Shown here piece by piece: positions 1 to 8,059 of a stretch of 48,157 nt of DNA (its first letter is position 1; each line of letters opens with the position of its first letter). Position numbers and translations under genes: made by a program. The notes beneath the pieces are model-generated. The model saw nothing but the letters and a program-made list of their open reading frames with translations. It did no database searches and was not told the DNA's origin. Source of the DNA: CANJUD01 sp043750035 (lineage in GTDB: Bacteria > Bacteroidota > Bacteroidia > UKL13-3); the NCBI GenBank assembly GCA_043750035.1, contig JAYVCI010000037.1:1-48157 (forward strand), written 5' to 3'.

Positions 1-73
1 TAAAACAAACAATGACCGACTTGCAAAAAAATACAAATTTAGTAGCCGCCTTTTTTTGTGAAAAAAATGTCGC

Positions 74-271
74 CTATGCTATGAAATAGTTAGTAATATG
101 TAAATTGAAACGATAACCTGTCACATCAATACTATGCCTTTGGAGCAAAGTAATAACCATCTCGCGTGGTGGTAATTTGAGTCCATGGGGTAGGGGAGCT
201 GATTCAATTTTGGGATTATTATTGCAGGATAATAATAATATTGCAGATAGTAATATGAGATAGTGTTTCAT
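74..271 (-). CDS. Small putative lipoprotein, function unknown
   Basis: This encodes 65 residues if started at the ATG at 271; an in-frame start five codons upstream (286) is less likely because the signal peptide would then not be terminal. The N-terminus MKHYLILLSAILLLSC is a lipoprotein signal with the lipobox LLSC, so the mature protein would start at that Cys and sit in a membrane facing the periplasm. The rest has no motif I recognise and is short for a folded domain; it may be a remnant. It starts 19 bp after the anmK stop on the same strand, so it is probably co-transcribed with anmK. Confidence 0.5.
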   Translation of the reverse strand: MKHYLILLSAILLLSCNNNPKIESAPLPHGLKLPPREMVITLLQRHSIDVTGYRFNLHITNYFIA

Positions 272-290
272 AGGTTTTGTCAACAACTAT

Positions 291-1385
291 TTAAATCACC
301 CCGAACTTCCCCCACATCGCACCGCCACAAGAATCGCTAACAGCACCAGTTACAGAAGATAATATATTGTTTTCATTTCTATAACGTAACACGCCTAAGA
401 ACGCAAAAATCAACGCTTCTTTATAATTAATCGTTTGTTCGTTGGGTATAATAATCTGTGCCGATGTTTGGGCTTTGATGCGGTCAATTAAATAATTATT
501 GAACGCTCCGCCACCTGTTACGAGTACTTTTTGTGAAGCTAATTTTTCTTCTTCGCCATCCACCATTTCATATAATGATTTGGAAATTTGTATCGCTACA
601 TGCTCCACCAAGGTACACATTTTATCTTCGGGGCTTAAAGAAAAATCTTTGGTAAGGTGCCAGAAATCATTGTTAATCCATTCACGCCCCATGCTTTTTG
701 GCCCTTGGTTTTTATAATAGTCTATGCCGTTAAGCACATTTAATAAATCTTCGTTTACTTGTCCCGATGCTGCTATTTCGCCACCTGTATCATATAATAA
801 ACCTTGGTTGCGGGCAATACGGTTAAAAGCGATATTACAGGGACATACATCATAAGCTATAGTCTTGCCATGCTGCTCACCACTTATGTTTGCAATACCG
901 CCAAGATTTAAACAATACTGATATTCTGAAAATAATAATTTATCGCCTACAGGAACCAATGGGGCTCCTTGCCCACCAAGGGCTACATCGCCTTGGCGAA
1001 AATCGCTGATAACAGGCAAACCACAATTGGCTGTAATAGTTGCTCCATCGCCAATTTGTAGCGTATATCCTTCTTGTGGTGCATGATATAAGGTATGCCC
1101 ATGAGAAGAAACAAAGTCGGGATTTATATGATACTTTTCTACAAAATCAGCCACCAAATGTCCCAAATATTTACCATAGAATACATTAGTCTTGGCTATA
1201 ATAGTTCCCTCCTGCTTGTTCAATTTCGACAAACGCACACGCCACATTTCTTCATAATCGATAGTGTCAGCATGTTTGAGTATATAACTCCATTTGCCAT
1301 TGTCTTCGGTAAATTCTACATAAGCCAAATCCACCCCATCCATTGAGGTGCCTGACATTAAACCAATCACATTGTAATTTTTCAT
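291..1385 (-). CDS. anmK: Anhydro-N-acetylmuramic acid kinase
   Basis: 364 residues, the usual length for AnmK. The family enzyme hydrolyses the 1,6-anhydro ring of anhydro-MurNAc and phosphorylates it to MurNAc-6-phosphate in the cytoplasm, a step in peptidoglycan recycling. Visible motifs are the N-terminal phosphate-binding loop GLMSGTSMDGVDLA (residues 8-21), LGGIANIS (161-168), YDVCPCN with Asp179 as the likely catalytic base, and the late glycine-rich VTGGGAFNNYLI. It lies 118 bp downstream of a FucP-type sugar transporter on the same strand, which suggests a shared role in uptake or recycling of a wall sugar; that link is inference. The start ATG overlaps the stop of a five-codon upstream frame (see 1382-1399). 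Confidence 0.93.
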   Translation of the reverse strand: MKNYNVIGLMSGTSMDGVDLAYVEFTEDNGKWSYILKHADTIDYEEMWRVRLSKLNKQEGTIIAKTNVFYGKYLGHLVADFVEKYHINPDFVSSHGHTLYHAPQEGYTLQIGDGATITANCGLPVISDFRQGDVALGGQGAPLVPVGDKLLFSEYQYCLNLGGIANISGEQHGKTIAYDVCPCNIAFNRIARNQGLLYDTGGEIAASGQVNEDLLNVLNGIDYYKNQGPKSMGREWINNDFWHLTKDFSLSPEDKMCTLVEHVAIQISKSLYEMVDGEEEKLASQKVLVTGGGAFNNYLIDRIKAQTSAQIIIPNEQTINYKEALIFAFLGVLRYRNENNILSSVTGAVSDSCGGAMWGKFGVI

Positions 1386-1399
1386 TTTGTATTTTTCAT
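1382..1399 (-). other. Five-codon upstream frame overlapping the anmK start
   Basis: The segment ATGAAAAAT occurs twice, 14 bp apart. The upstream copy opens a frame of five codons (MKNTK) whose TGA overlaps the anmK ATG as ATGA. This could be a translational-coupling leader, or simply a duplicated start region in an A-rich leader. Confidence 0.3.
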
Positions 1400-1503
1400 T
1401 TTATATTTTCTGTCTCTGCTGAATTTAATTTCTGTTTTTATATTGAAATATTTTATATCGTTTTAAATAAAATAAAAAATATCAATTATAAAATGTAAAA
1501 TAT

Positions 1504-3204
1504 TTATATATCCGGATTTAATCCTTGCTTGGTTAATATACTTTTTACTTTATAGGCAAAAAATGCTAGATAGGCAAAGCATAAAACCGGCAACCAATAC
1601 GAAGTTAATATACCAAAACTATCAGCCAATTTCCCTTGCAAGGGTGGTATGATAGCTCCGCCCAAAATCATCATAATTAAAAACGCAGCTCCTTGTCCGG
1701 TGTACTTCCCCAAGCCCGTTATCGACATCGCAAATATGCAAGGCCACATAATAGAGCAACAAAGTCCGCCACTTACAAATGCGAACAATGCCGTTTGCCC
1801 GCTCGCAAACAAACCCGTAAACATGGCAGCCATTCCTATCAATCCAAATATCATTAAAGTTCTGGCAGGTTTTTCATTGGCCATTAAAAATCCGATTACC
1901 AATACTGAAACTGCAATAGCATATATATATAAATCGCTCACATCATTTCCCTTGGTATGGTTTACAAAAAGTATAATAGCAAAAGCAATAAAAGGCAATA
2001 TAATAGTTAATAATTTCTTGGTTATTTTTGAAAGATTGAAAGCCCCGATAGCACCCGTCCAACGGCCAATCATCAAACTACCCCAATACAATGATATATA
2101 TTTATCAATCTGCGACGATTGTAGACTTCCAAATGCAGGCTGCTTTAATAATTCACCCATATTACTTTGTATCGTTACTTCAACTCCTACATAGGTAAAT
2201 ATAGCCAACATGCCCCATTTCATTTGTGGAAATTTCAATGCACCCATGCCGGGTTCAAAAGCTTCTTCGCTGGTTACATGAGGGAGTTTAGCCATTCCTA
2301 ACAATATAGTTGCCAGTAAAAAGACTCCAGCAAGAATTAGAAATAAGCTATTCACCGATTCTATATCTGCAAATTTACTTCCCCTGCCCGCCGAGCCAAA
2401 AAGTATCATGGCAACTACTATCGGACCAAGCAATGTACCTATTGAATTTATGCCGCCTGCCAAATTAAGTCTATGCGAACCGCTCTCAGGGGAGCCTAAG
2501 GCTACAACAAATGGTTGTGCTGCTATTTGCTGTAAGGAGAATCCCAATCCGATTACAAAAAAGGCAAATAATATAAAATAAAATGAACCAAATGCAACTT
2601 CTGAATGATAGCCATTGCTCAAGAGAGCAACTACAGCAGGTATCTTGCTTTTATCAATATATGATTTATAAACTTTCGGATCTTCTTGCTGAATAAAAGG
2701 TGTATTAATTATAGCTTTAAACTTTTCATCGATCAAGTATTTTTCTCCTCCAAAATCTTCATCAGCTTTTATAAAAAATGTGTCTTTTGAACTTTGAAAT
2801 GCAAAAGATTTATCACTTAATATAATACTTTGTCCATCTTCTAATGTCTCAATAGTTTTTGTTAATTCACCAATTGGTTTAATAGTTTCTGCTTTTATCG
2901 CTGGCAACATCACTAATGCCCCCGCCACCGAAATCAACAAACCTATAATAGTTCCTTTCTTATATCCTATTTTATTTAATATATCAACCTTAAATATCTG
3001 CGAACTAAAATATAGCAATATAGAACCCATAAAATAGGCAAAGTAAAATGCAAAATCTATGAGCTGCGATTCGAACTGTGAGAGATTGAAATGGCTTTTG
3101 CAAAATGGAATAAAAATACCATTGGATGCTGCAACAAAACCCCAAAAGAAAAAAACAGAAATGATAATTGACAGCGATGAGGTTCCATAATTTTTCTTTT
3201 CCAT
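1504..3204 (-). CDS. FucP-type sugar MFS transporter with an extra periplasmic-loop domain
   Basis: 566 residues with about 12 hydrophobic helices; FucP and glucose/galactose MFS transporters usually have 400-450. Family features include the early hydrophobic FFFWGFVAASNGIFIPF (TM1), the RLNLAGGINSIGTLLGP segment, and paired halves. The extra length is one insertion of about 95 residues (roughly 104-198) between TM3 and TM4, hydrophilic and rich in Lys, Asp and Phe. With the normal N-in topology this loop faces the periplasm. Substrate is unknown; neighbouring anmK makes an amino sugar or anhydro-sugar plausible. The start ATG at 3204 directly precedes KKNYGTSSLSIIIS. Confidence 0.85.
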   Translation of the reverse strand: MEKKNYGTSSLSIIISVFFFWGFVAASNGIFIPFCKSHFNLSQFESQLIDFAFYFAYFMGSILLYFSSQIFKVDILNKIGYKKGTIIGLLISVAGALVMLPAIKAETIKPIGELTKTIETLEDGQSIILSDKSFAFQSSKDTFFIKADEDFGGEKYLIDEKFKAIINTPFIQQEDPKVYKSYIDKSKIPAVVALLSNGYHSEVAFGSFYFILFAFFVIGLGFSLQQIAAQPFVVALGSPESGSHRLNLAGGINSIGTLLGPIVVAMILFGSAGRGSKFADIESVNSLFLILAGVFLLATILLGMAKLPHVTSEEAFEPGMGALKFPQMKWGMLAIFTYVGVEVTIQSNMGELLKQPAFGSLQSSQIDKYISLYWGSLMIGRWTGAIGAFNLSKITKKLLTIILPFIAFAIILFVNHTKGNDVSDLYIYAIAVSVLVIGFLMANEKPARTLMIFGLIGMAAMFTGLFASGQTALFAFVSGGLCCSIMWPCIFAMSITGLGKYTGQGAAFLIMMILGGAIIPPLQGKLADSFGILTSYWLPVLCFAYLAFFAYKVKSILTKQGLNPDI

Positions 3205-3320
3205 GATTTCCAGATTGTAAAATTAAAGCCCGCAAATTACACAGGTCTATTACAATTCCATCAACGCTTTATCTACACTCCAATTTCAATGAACCCTTTA
3301 TGTACACTCCGCTCAATGTC

Positions 3321-3481
3321 AATGTTCGACCCCATCGGGGTCGCAGGTTTATAACCCAACAAATATCTATAAAGCTACGACCCCGATGGGGTCGAACATT
3401 GGCGACCTAAATTCTGGCAGTTATTCAATGTGGCTAAAGCCGAAGACTAAATTCAATTATACCGTTGGCTGAAGCCAACGG
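3321..3481. repeat. Palindromic repeat cluster in the 427-bp gap before hppD
   Basis: TTCGACCCCATCGGGGTCG (3325-3343) is itself a palindrome and recurs inverted at 3378-3400, giving 23-bp perfect arms (3321-3343 and 3378-3400). The same 22 bp recur at 17031-17052. A second small hairpin, CCGTTGGCTGAAGCCAACGG, lies at 3462-3481. No gene is visible in 3205-3631; apart from these repeats and the hppD -7 box nothing stands out. Confidence 0.8.
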
Positions 3482-3598
3482 CAATAGAAAAAACAATACA
3501 ATTTTAATTCTTAATAAACTATGTTTCTATTACCCTGCCTTTCAAGGCGGGGAATGCACGCTTCAAAAAAAAGCCATTTAACTAAACAGACTAATTTG

Positions 3599-3606
3599 TA
3601 AATTTG
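3599..3606 (+). promoter_or_regulatory. Bacteroidota -7 box for hppD
   Basis: TAAATTTG followed by C matches the Bacteroidota sigma consensus TAnnTTTG. It ends 25 nt before the hppD ATG at 3632. Only a weak T-rich -33 region (about 3577-3580) is visible. Confidence 0.5.
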
Positions 3607-3631
3607 CACACTTATTAAAAATAGAAAGCAC

Positions 3632-4759
3632 ATGAGCACACAAGCACTCGATACACCCACACAGACCCAAGTAGATTTTCTCCCTTTGCACGGCACAGAC
3701 TATGTAGAGTTTTATGTAGGCAATGCCAAACAGGCTGCCCATTTTTATAAAACCGCATTCGGCTTTCAAAGCCTTGCCTACGCAGGGCCTGAAACAGGTG
3801 TGCGTGACCGTGCATCATACGTATTGGTTCAAAATAAAATGCGTTTGGTACTTACCACACCGCTAACTCCAAACGGTGATATCGCTGAACACTTAAAGCT
3901 ACATGGCGATGGTGTGAAAGTATTGGCCCTGATGGTTGATGATGCTTATAAAGCCTTTGAAGAAACAACCAAACGTGGGGGCAAACCTTATATGCAGCCC
4001 CAAACATTAACCGATGACAATGGCGAAGTGCGTCTCTCAGGCATACATACTTATGGCGATACAGTTCACATTTTTGTGGAACGCAAAAACTATAAAGGTG
4101 TTTTCATGCCCGGATTCAGAGCATGGAAATCGAACTACAACCCACCACCGGTTGGCTTAAAATATGTTGACCATTGTGTGGGCAATGTAGGTTGGAACGA
4201 GATGAACCCCTGGGTAAAATTTTATGAAGAGGTGATGGGATTTAGAAACATTCTCTCGTTCGACGACAATGATATTTCTACCGAATACTCTGCCCTGATG
4301 AGCAAAGTGATGAGCAATGGAAATGGGTTTGTAAAATTCCCCATCAACGAGCCCGCCGAAGGAAAAAGGAAATCGCAGGTAGAAGAATACCTGGATTTTT
4401 ATTTGGGACAGGGCGTGCAGCATGTGGCCATTGCAACCGATGATATAGTGAGCACCGTTAACCAAATGGTTGCCCGTGGTGTAGAATTCCTCAGCATCCC
4501 CGATAATTATTATGAAAGTATCCTTGAACGTGTAGGCCCAATTGACGAGGATTTGGAACCCTTGCACAAACTTGGAATTTTAATTGACCGTGATGATGAA
4601 GGCTACCTGTTACAAATTTTCACCAAACCCGTTGAAGATAGGCCGACCTTGTTTTTTGAAATTATCCAACGCAAGGGAGCCCAATCTTTTGGCAAAGGAA
4701 ATTTCAAAGCACTGTTTGAAGCCCTCGAACGTGAACAGGATAATAGAGGAAATTTGTAA
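3632..4759 (+). CDS. hppD: 4-hydroxyphenylpyruvate dioxygenase
   Basis: 375 residues, normal for bacterial HPPD. It converts 4-hydroxyphenylpyruvate to homogentisate, the second step of tyrosine degradation, using a non-haem Fe(II). Two VOC (glyoxalase-type) halves are visible. The Fe ligands are in place: His181 in YVDHCVGNV, His264 in VQHVAIATDD and Glu343 in LFFEIIQRKG. The first half (FYVGNAKQAAHFYKTAFGF) is the degenerate substrate-lobe copy. No homogentisate dioxygenase or other hmg gene is adjacent, so the rest of the pathway must be elsewhere. It is followed directly by a strong hairpin. Confidence 0.96.
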   Translation: MSTQALDTPTQTQVDFLPLHGTDYVEFYVGNAKQAAHFYKTAFGFQSLAYAGPETGVRDRASYVLVQNKMRLVLTTPLTPNGDIAEHLKLHGDGVKVLALMVDDAYKAFEETTKRGGKPYMQPQTLTDDNGEVRLSGIHTYGDTVHIFVERKNYKGVFMPGFRAWKSNYNPPPVGLKYVDHCVGNVGWNEMNPWVKFYEEVMGFRNILSFDDNDISTEYSALMSKVMSNGNGFVKFPINEPAEGKRKSQVEEYLDFYLGQGVQHVAIATDDIVSTVNQMVARGVEFLSIPDNYYESILERVGPIDEDLEPLHKLGILIDRDDEGYLLQIFTKPVEDRPTLFFEIIQRKGAQSFGKGNFKALFEALEREQDNRGNL

Positions 4760-4760
4760 A

Positions 4761-4808
4761 AAAAAATCTTGTCACTCTGAGTCTTATCGAAGAGCGACAA
4801 GATTTTTT
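4761..4808. terminator. Hairpin terminator after hppD, built on a dispersed repeat
   Basis: AAAAAATCTTGTC (4761-4773) pairs with GACAAGATTTTTT (4796-4808); the stem ends in an A tract on one side and a T tract on the other, so it could terminate on either strand. The loop carries the GTCA.TCTGAGT motif that recurs at 24617 and 42262. Confidence 0.7.
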
Positions 4809-4831
4809 AGAGGATGGCAAGAAATCAATAC

Positions 4832-5419
4832 ATGAAAAAATATATTATAATCACCTACATCATATTGTGTAGCATCACAACACAAGCATCGAAGGGTGAC
4901 AGCACTTTTTTCAAACACCAAAGCGGAATTGGACTTTCTATATATCTTATACCTCCGCCAAACTATACTGCTTTTAATGGTACATTTAATTACAACGTAC
5001 GCTATCATTTTAAAATCCTTAGTGCAAACACTTCTCTATCGGCCAATATTAATACAGGTATTGGTATTCCGGGATTAAGTGTAGGCTATATTTTTATATC
5101 CCGCTATTTTCAATTCACTTTACCAGTAACCATCAACTACAATATAGGGAATGGTGCTAAGAAAAATTCAAAACAAAGTGCCGGAACTTATATAGGTGCT
5201 GGGGCGTGTCTCGACTTCTTAGCAATGCCCAATAGCCTAAGAGACAACGCACTCTCAATCGGCCCTGTTATCAATACGGGCTTTCGTTTCGGTAGCAGCA
5301 GTTCCGATGATAGCGGCTCCGCCAAATACGATTTGCGATTCTCCTATATGTCCACCTTAAATAAGAATGGCAAAGGATTGAGCGATATTTTTGGGCTTAA
5401 TTTGTATTATAGTTTTTGA
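4832..5419 (+). CDS. Secreted outer-membrane-type protein, function unknown
   Basis: 195 residues from the ATG at 4832; an in-frame ATG at 4814 is less likely because the signal peptide begins with the second Met (MKKYIIITYIILCSITTQAS). The mature part alternates polar and hydrophobic residues with many Gly, Tyr and Phe, and ends in a Phe (LNLYYSF), as expected of a small beta-barrel. I recognise no specific family. It sits just after the hppD terminator and is followed by a long inverted repeat, so it is probably a single-gene unit. Confidence 0.65.
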   Translation: MKKYIIITYIILCSITTQASKGDSTFFKHQSGIGLSIYLIPPPNYTAFNGTFNYNVRYHFKILSANTSLSANINTGIGIPGLSVGYIFISRYFQFTLPVTINYNIGNGAKKNSKQSAGTYIGAGACLDFLAMPNSLRDNALSIGPVINTGFRFGSSSSDDSGSAKYDLRFSYMSTLNKNGKGLSDIFGLNLYYSF

Positions 5420-5462
5420 CATATAATAGACCTCTTTCATAATTCACAAATAATCATTTTTG

Positions 5463-5531
5463 CGTCATGCTGAATTTATTTCAGCATCTAAGAACGTGTA
5501 TTAGAGATGCTGAAATAAATTCAGCATGACG
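5463..5531. repeat. 27-bp perfect inverted repeat (GTCATGCTGAA type)
   Basis: Arms 5463-5489 and 5505-5531 are exact reverse complements, separated by 15 nt. Each arm begins or ends with the CGTCATGCTGAA word and itself contains a TTCAGCAT/ATGCTGAA symmetry. A degenerate relative (GTCATTTTGAAC ... AGCATGACG) is at 42380-42459. It lies between convergent genes, where it may also stop transcription. Confidence 0.8.
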
Positions 5532-5622
5532 AGCGGAGTAGCGTTGAATGGCTATTATGAAATAAGTCTAATATCAAACTCATTATATATAATATAGTAA
5601 ATTCCTTAACAATATAATATAC

Positions 5623-5660
5623 AAAAAAAAGCCCCAATAGTAAAATACTATCGAGGCTTT
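5623..5660 (-). terminator. Rho-independent terminator of metK
   Basis: On the minus strand AAAGCCTCGATAGTA pairs with TACTATTGGGGCTTT (two wobble pairs) and is followed by a run of eight T. It begins 22 bp after the metK stop. Confidence 0.85.
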
Positions 5661-5681
5661 ATATATAATAATTCTTAAATC

Positions 5682-6989
5682 TTATTTCATACCAAAAGCT
5701 TTTTTCAATTTCTCTACATAATCCAATTTCTCCCATGTGAAGAGTTCCACTTTTTTGGTGATTTTTTTACCATCGGGACTGCTGAAAGTTTTGGTTACTA
5801 TTTCGTTTTTGCGGCCCATGTGTCCGTAAGAAGCGGTTTCTAAATAGATAGGCTCACGCAATTTCAAACGTTGCTCAATAGCATAAGGACGTAGGTCAAA
5901 AACTTCTGAAAGTTTGTTGGCGATATCGCCATCATGCATCACTTTGCCTTTTTTGTCTTTCACTTTGCACGAACCGTAAGTGTTCACAAACAAACCAACA
6001 GGCTGTGCCACGCCAATAGCATAAGCTACTTGCACCAATACTTGGTCGCACATTCCACTAGCTACCATATTTTTTGCAATATGACGGGTAGCATAAGCTG
6101 CACTACGGTCAACTTTGCTGGGGTCTTTGCCACTGAATGCTCCACCTCCGTGAGCACCTTTGCCTCCGTAAGTATCTACTATAATTTTACGGCCAGTTAA
6201 GCCCGTATCGCCATGTGGCCCACCGATTACAAATTTTCCGGTAGGGTTTATATGATAAGTGATTTTGCTGTTGAATAATTTTTTGTACTCTGGATATTTT
6301 TTGGTGACACGCGGGATTAAAATTTTAATCATGTCGTCAAATATTTTTGTAAGCATCGCTGTATCTGCAGCTGCTTCGTCTTTGGCACTGTTGCTTTTGG
6401 GTTTTACAAAATCGTCGTGCTGTGTGCTTATTACAATGGTATCAATACGCAAAGGTTTGTGGTCGTCGCTATATTCAATAGTTACCTGACTTTTGGTATC
6501 AGGTCTCAAATATTTCATCTGTTTGTCTTCACGACGCAAATCGCTCAACTCACGCAATAATATATGAGCCAAGTCCAAAGCCAAAGGCATATAGTTTGAG
6601 GTTTCGTTGGTAGCATAACCGAACATCATTCCTTGGTCGCCCGCACCTTGGTCTTCGCGTTTTTTCTTGTCAACACCGCGATTGATATCAGCACTTTGCT
6701 CATGGATGGCACTCAATATTCCGCAACTATTGGCATCAAACATATATTCACTTTTTGTATAACCTATTTTGGCTATCACTTCGCGAACGATGCTTTGTAC
6801 ATCAAGATACGATTTTGATTTTACTTCGCCCGCTACTACTACTTGACCCGTGGTTACAAGTGTTTCGCAAGCCACTTTCGATTCAGGATCGAAAGCTAAA
6901 AAATTGTCGATAAGTCCGTCAGATATCTGATCGGCTACTTTGTCTGGATGTCCTTCTGATACGGACTCTGAGGTGAATAGATATGCCAT
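5682..6989 (-). CDS. metK: S-adenosylmethionine synthetase
   Basis: 435 residues, somewhat longer than the E. coli enzyme (about 384). It makes S-adenosylmethionine from ATP and methionine. Motifs: SEGHPDKVADQISDGLID near the N-terminus (ATP and metal binding), GAGDQGMMFGYA near residue 116, and the glycine-rich GGGAFSGKDPSKVDRS (phosphate loop) in the last third. The extra length lies in charged segments in the middle (around KPKSNSAKDEAAAD) and at the C-terminus. It has its own promoter (7076-7107) and terminator, so it is transcribed alone. Confidence 0.97.
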   Translation of the reverse strand: MAYLFTSESVSEGHPDKVADQISDGLIDNFLAFDPESKVACETLVTTGQVVVAGEVKSKSYLDVQSIVREVIAKIGYTKSEYMFDANSCGILSAIHEQSADINRGVDKKKREDQGAGDQGMMFGYATNETSNYMPLALDLAHILLRELSDLRREDKQMKYLRPDTKSQVTIEYSDDHKPLRIDTIVISTQHDDFVKPKSNSAKDEAAADTAMLTKIFDDMIKILIPRVTKKYPEYKKLFNSKITYHINPTGKFVIGGPHGDTGLTGRKIIVDTYGGKGAHGGGAFSGKDPSKVDRSAAYATRHIAKNMVASGMCDQVLVQVAYAIGVAQPVGLFVNTYGSCKVKDKKGKVMHDGDIANKLSEVFDLRPYAIEQRLKLREPIYLETASYGHMGRKNEIVTKTFSSPDGKKITKKVELFTWEKLDYVEKLKKAFGMK

Positions 6990-7075
6990 GTATTATTTAA
7001 TGATTTGTTGATTTGCGAGTGAATGATTTTTATTTACATCTCTTCATAAGAAAATTGGTATTCGGAAAAGAGCCG

Positions 7076-7107
7076 CAAAAGTAAGGCGATATAGTTAATT
7101 ATCAAAA
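7076..7107 (-). promoter_or_regulatory. Promoter of metK
   Basis: On the minus strand TTTTG (7103-7107) and TACTTTTG (7076-7083) are separated by 19 bp, matching the Bacteroidota -33/-7 arrangement. The leader to the ATG would be about 80 nt; I see no recognisable SAM riboswitch in it. Confidence 0.65.
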
Positions 7108-7154
7108 TGGATATAGAGATAAATATATAATAAAAATCTACAAAAAAAGTGAGA

Positions 7155-7598
7155 TTACCTAAGCTTCTGAAAGAACTGCTTTAGTAAGGCTGACGATTCA
7201 TCGCTCATTATTCCCTGCTCTATTTCTGTACTGGGGTGCAAAATATTTTTACCCAAATAGGAGAATCCACGTTTTGGGTCGGCTGCTGCAAAAATAAGTT
7301 TGGCGGGGCGGGCCCAAAAGATAGCTCCTGCACACATCACACAAGGTTCAAGCGTGATATATATGGTACATTCTGTCAAATATTTTGAACCCAAATGATT
7401 GGCCGCAGCAGTTATAGCCTGCATCTCGGCATGGGCGGTAACATCGTGCAAACGTTCAGTTAAATTATGACCTTTACCTATAATCCTATTATTGCAAACC
7501 ACCACTGCACCCACAGGTACTTCATCAGCCTCAAATGCCCTGTGGGCCTCCTTCATCGCCTCACGCATCCAATACTCGTCATTAAAAACTTCTATCAT
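7155..7598 (-). CDS. tadA: tRNA-specific adenosine deaminase (TadA-like)
   Basis: 147 residues from the ATG at 7598; an in-frame TTG three codons upstream (7607) is also possible. It has the zinc cytidine/adenosine deaminase signature: His56-Ala-Glu58 (HAEMQAI) and PCVMC with Cys86 and Cys89. The preceding DEVPVGAVVV segment and the length fit TadA, which converts A34 to inosine in tRNA-Arg(ACG). A guanine deaminase is the main alternative. No terminator is obvious between it and metK, but metK has its own promoter. Confidence 0.85.
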   Translation of the reverse strand: MIEVFNDEYWMREAMKEAHRAFEADEVPVGAVVVCNNRIIGKGHNLTERLHDVTAHAEMQAITAAANHLGSKYLTECTIYITLEPCVMCAGAIFWARPAKLIFAAADPKRGFSYLGKNILHPSTEIEQGIMSDESSALLKQFFQKLR

Positions 7599-7721
7599 AT
7601 ACTGCAAATGTGGGCGTAAATTAGATAACTTTGCAAACGAAAAAAATAAAATAGTTTGGGCTCACATTAGTGGTTGGTCACAAGACCATTAATGTTCGAA
7701 AGATTTTATACGTGTTTAATA

Positions 7722-7908
7722 TTACGTCCCTACGGGACTTTTTGCTAGCGGATATACATCTATATTCTACCGATATTACGTCCCTATGGGACTCAATCAT
7801 AAAGTCCCATAGGGACGTAAAAGATGGGTGGTTGAAAAAGTCTCGTAGGGACGTAATATCGGTAGAAAAAAAATAGGTGGTTACGAAAGTCCCGTAGGGA
7901 CGTAATAT
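7722..7908. repeat. Five-copy nested inverted repeat upstream of aspS
   Basis: A 19-22 bp hairpin word (ACGTCCCTACGGGACTT) occurs five times: forward at 7722-7740 and 7776-7793, inverted at 7801-7820, 7836-7857 and 7886-7908. Copies 1 and 5 pair over about 23 bp, and copy 2 with its flank (TTCTACCGATATTACGTCCC) pairs with copy 4 over about 22 bp, so the hairpins are nested. Variation is confined to the middle (TAC/TAT) and one wobble. Short open frames here are only repeat translation. The rest of the 461-bp gap 7599-8059 holds the heptamer array and no gene. Confidence 0.8.
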
Positions 7909-7990
7909 AAAATCTTCATCATAAGACCAACTAAAGGCAAGCGTAAGCAAACTGCGGAAGCCACTAACCACTAAAAGCAGCGTAAGCCAC

Positions 7991-8056
7991 TAACGACTAA
8001 CTGACTAACGACTAACGACTAATTACTAATTACTAATTACTAACTGACTAACGACT
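7991..8056. repeat. Heptamer tandem array ending at the aspS start
   Basis: About nine head-to-tail copies of TAACGAC and variants (TAATTAC, TAACTGAC) end 3 nt before the aspS ATG. A shorter array of the same unit ends at the smpB ATG (48032-48060). Confidence 0.8.
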
Positions 8057-8059
8057 ATA

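Noticed and set aside
4584..5008. Open frames overlapping the end of hppD and the small secreted protein gene
   Set aside because: They run across the hppD terminator or are antisense to clearly coding frames, and show no signal peptide or domain.
6990..7075. SAM riboswitch in the metK leader
   Set aside because: The leader is only about 80 nt, mostly A/T, and I could not find a stem and pseudoknot arrangement of a known SAM riboswitch; a covariance search would settle it.
7722..7908. Possible CRISPR array
   Set aside because: Copies are in mixed orientation with irregular gaps of about 8-35 bp, each copy is its own palindrome, and no cas gene is present.
7670..7971. Two short open frames upstream of aspS
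   Set aside because: They translate the nested ACGTCCC repeats on both strands and have no independent coding features.
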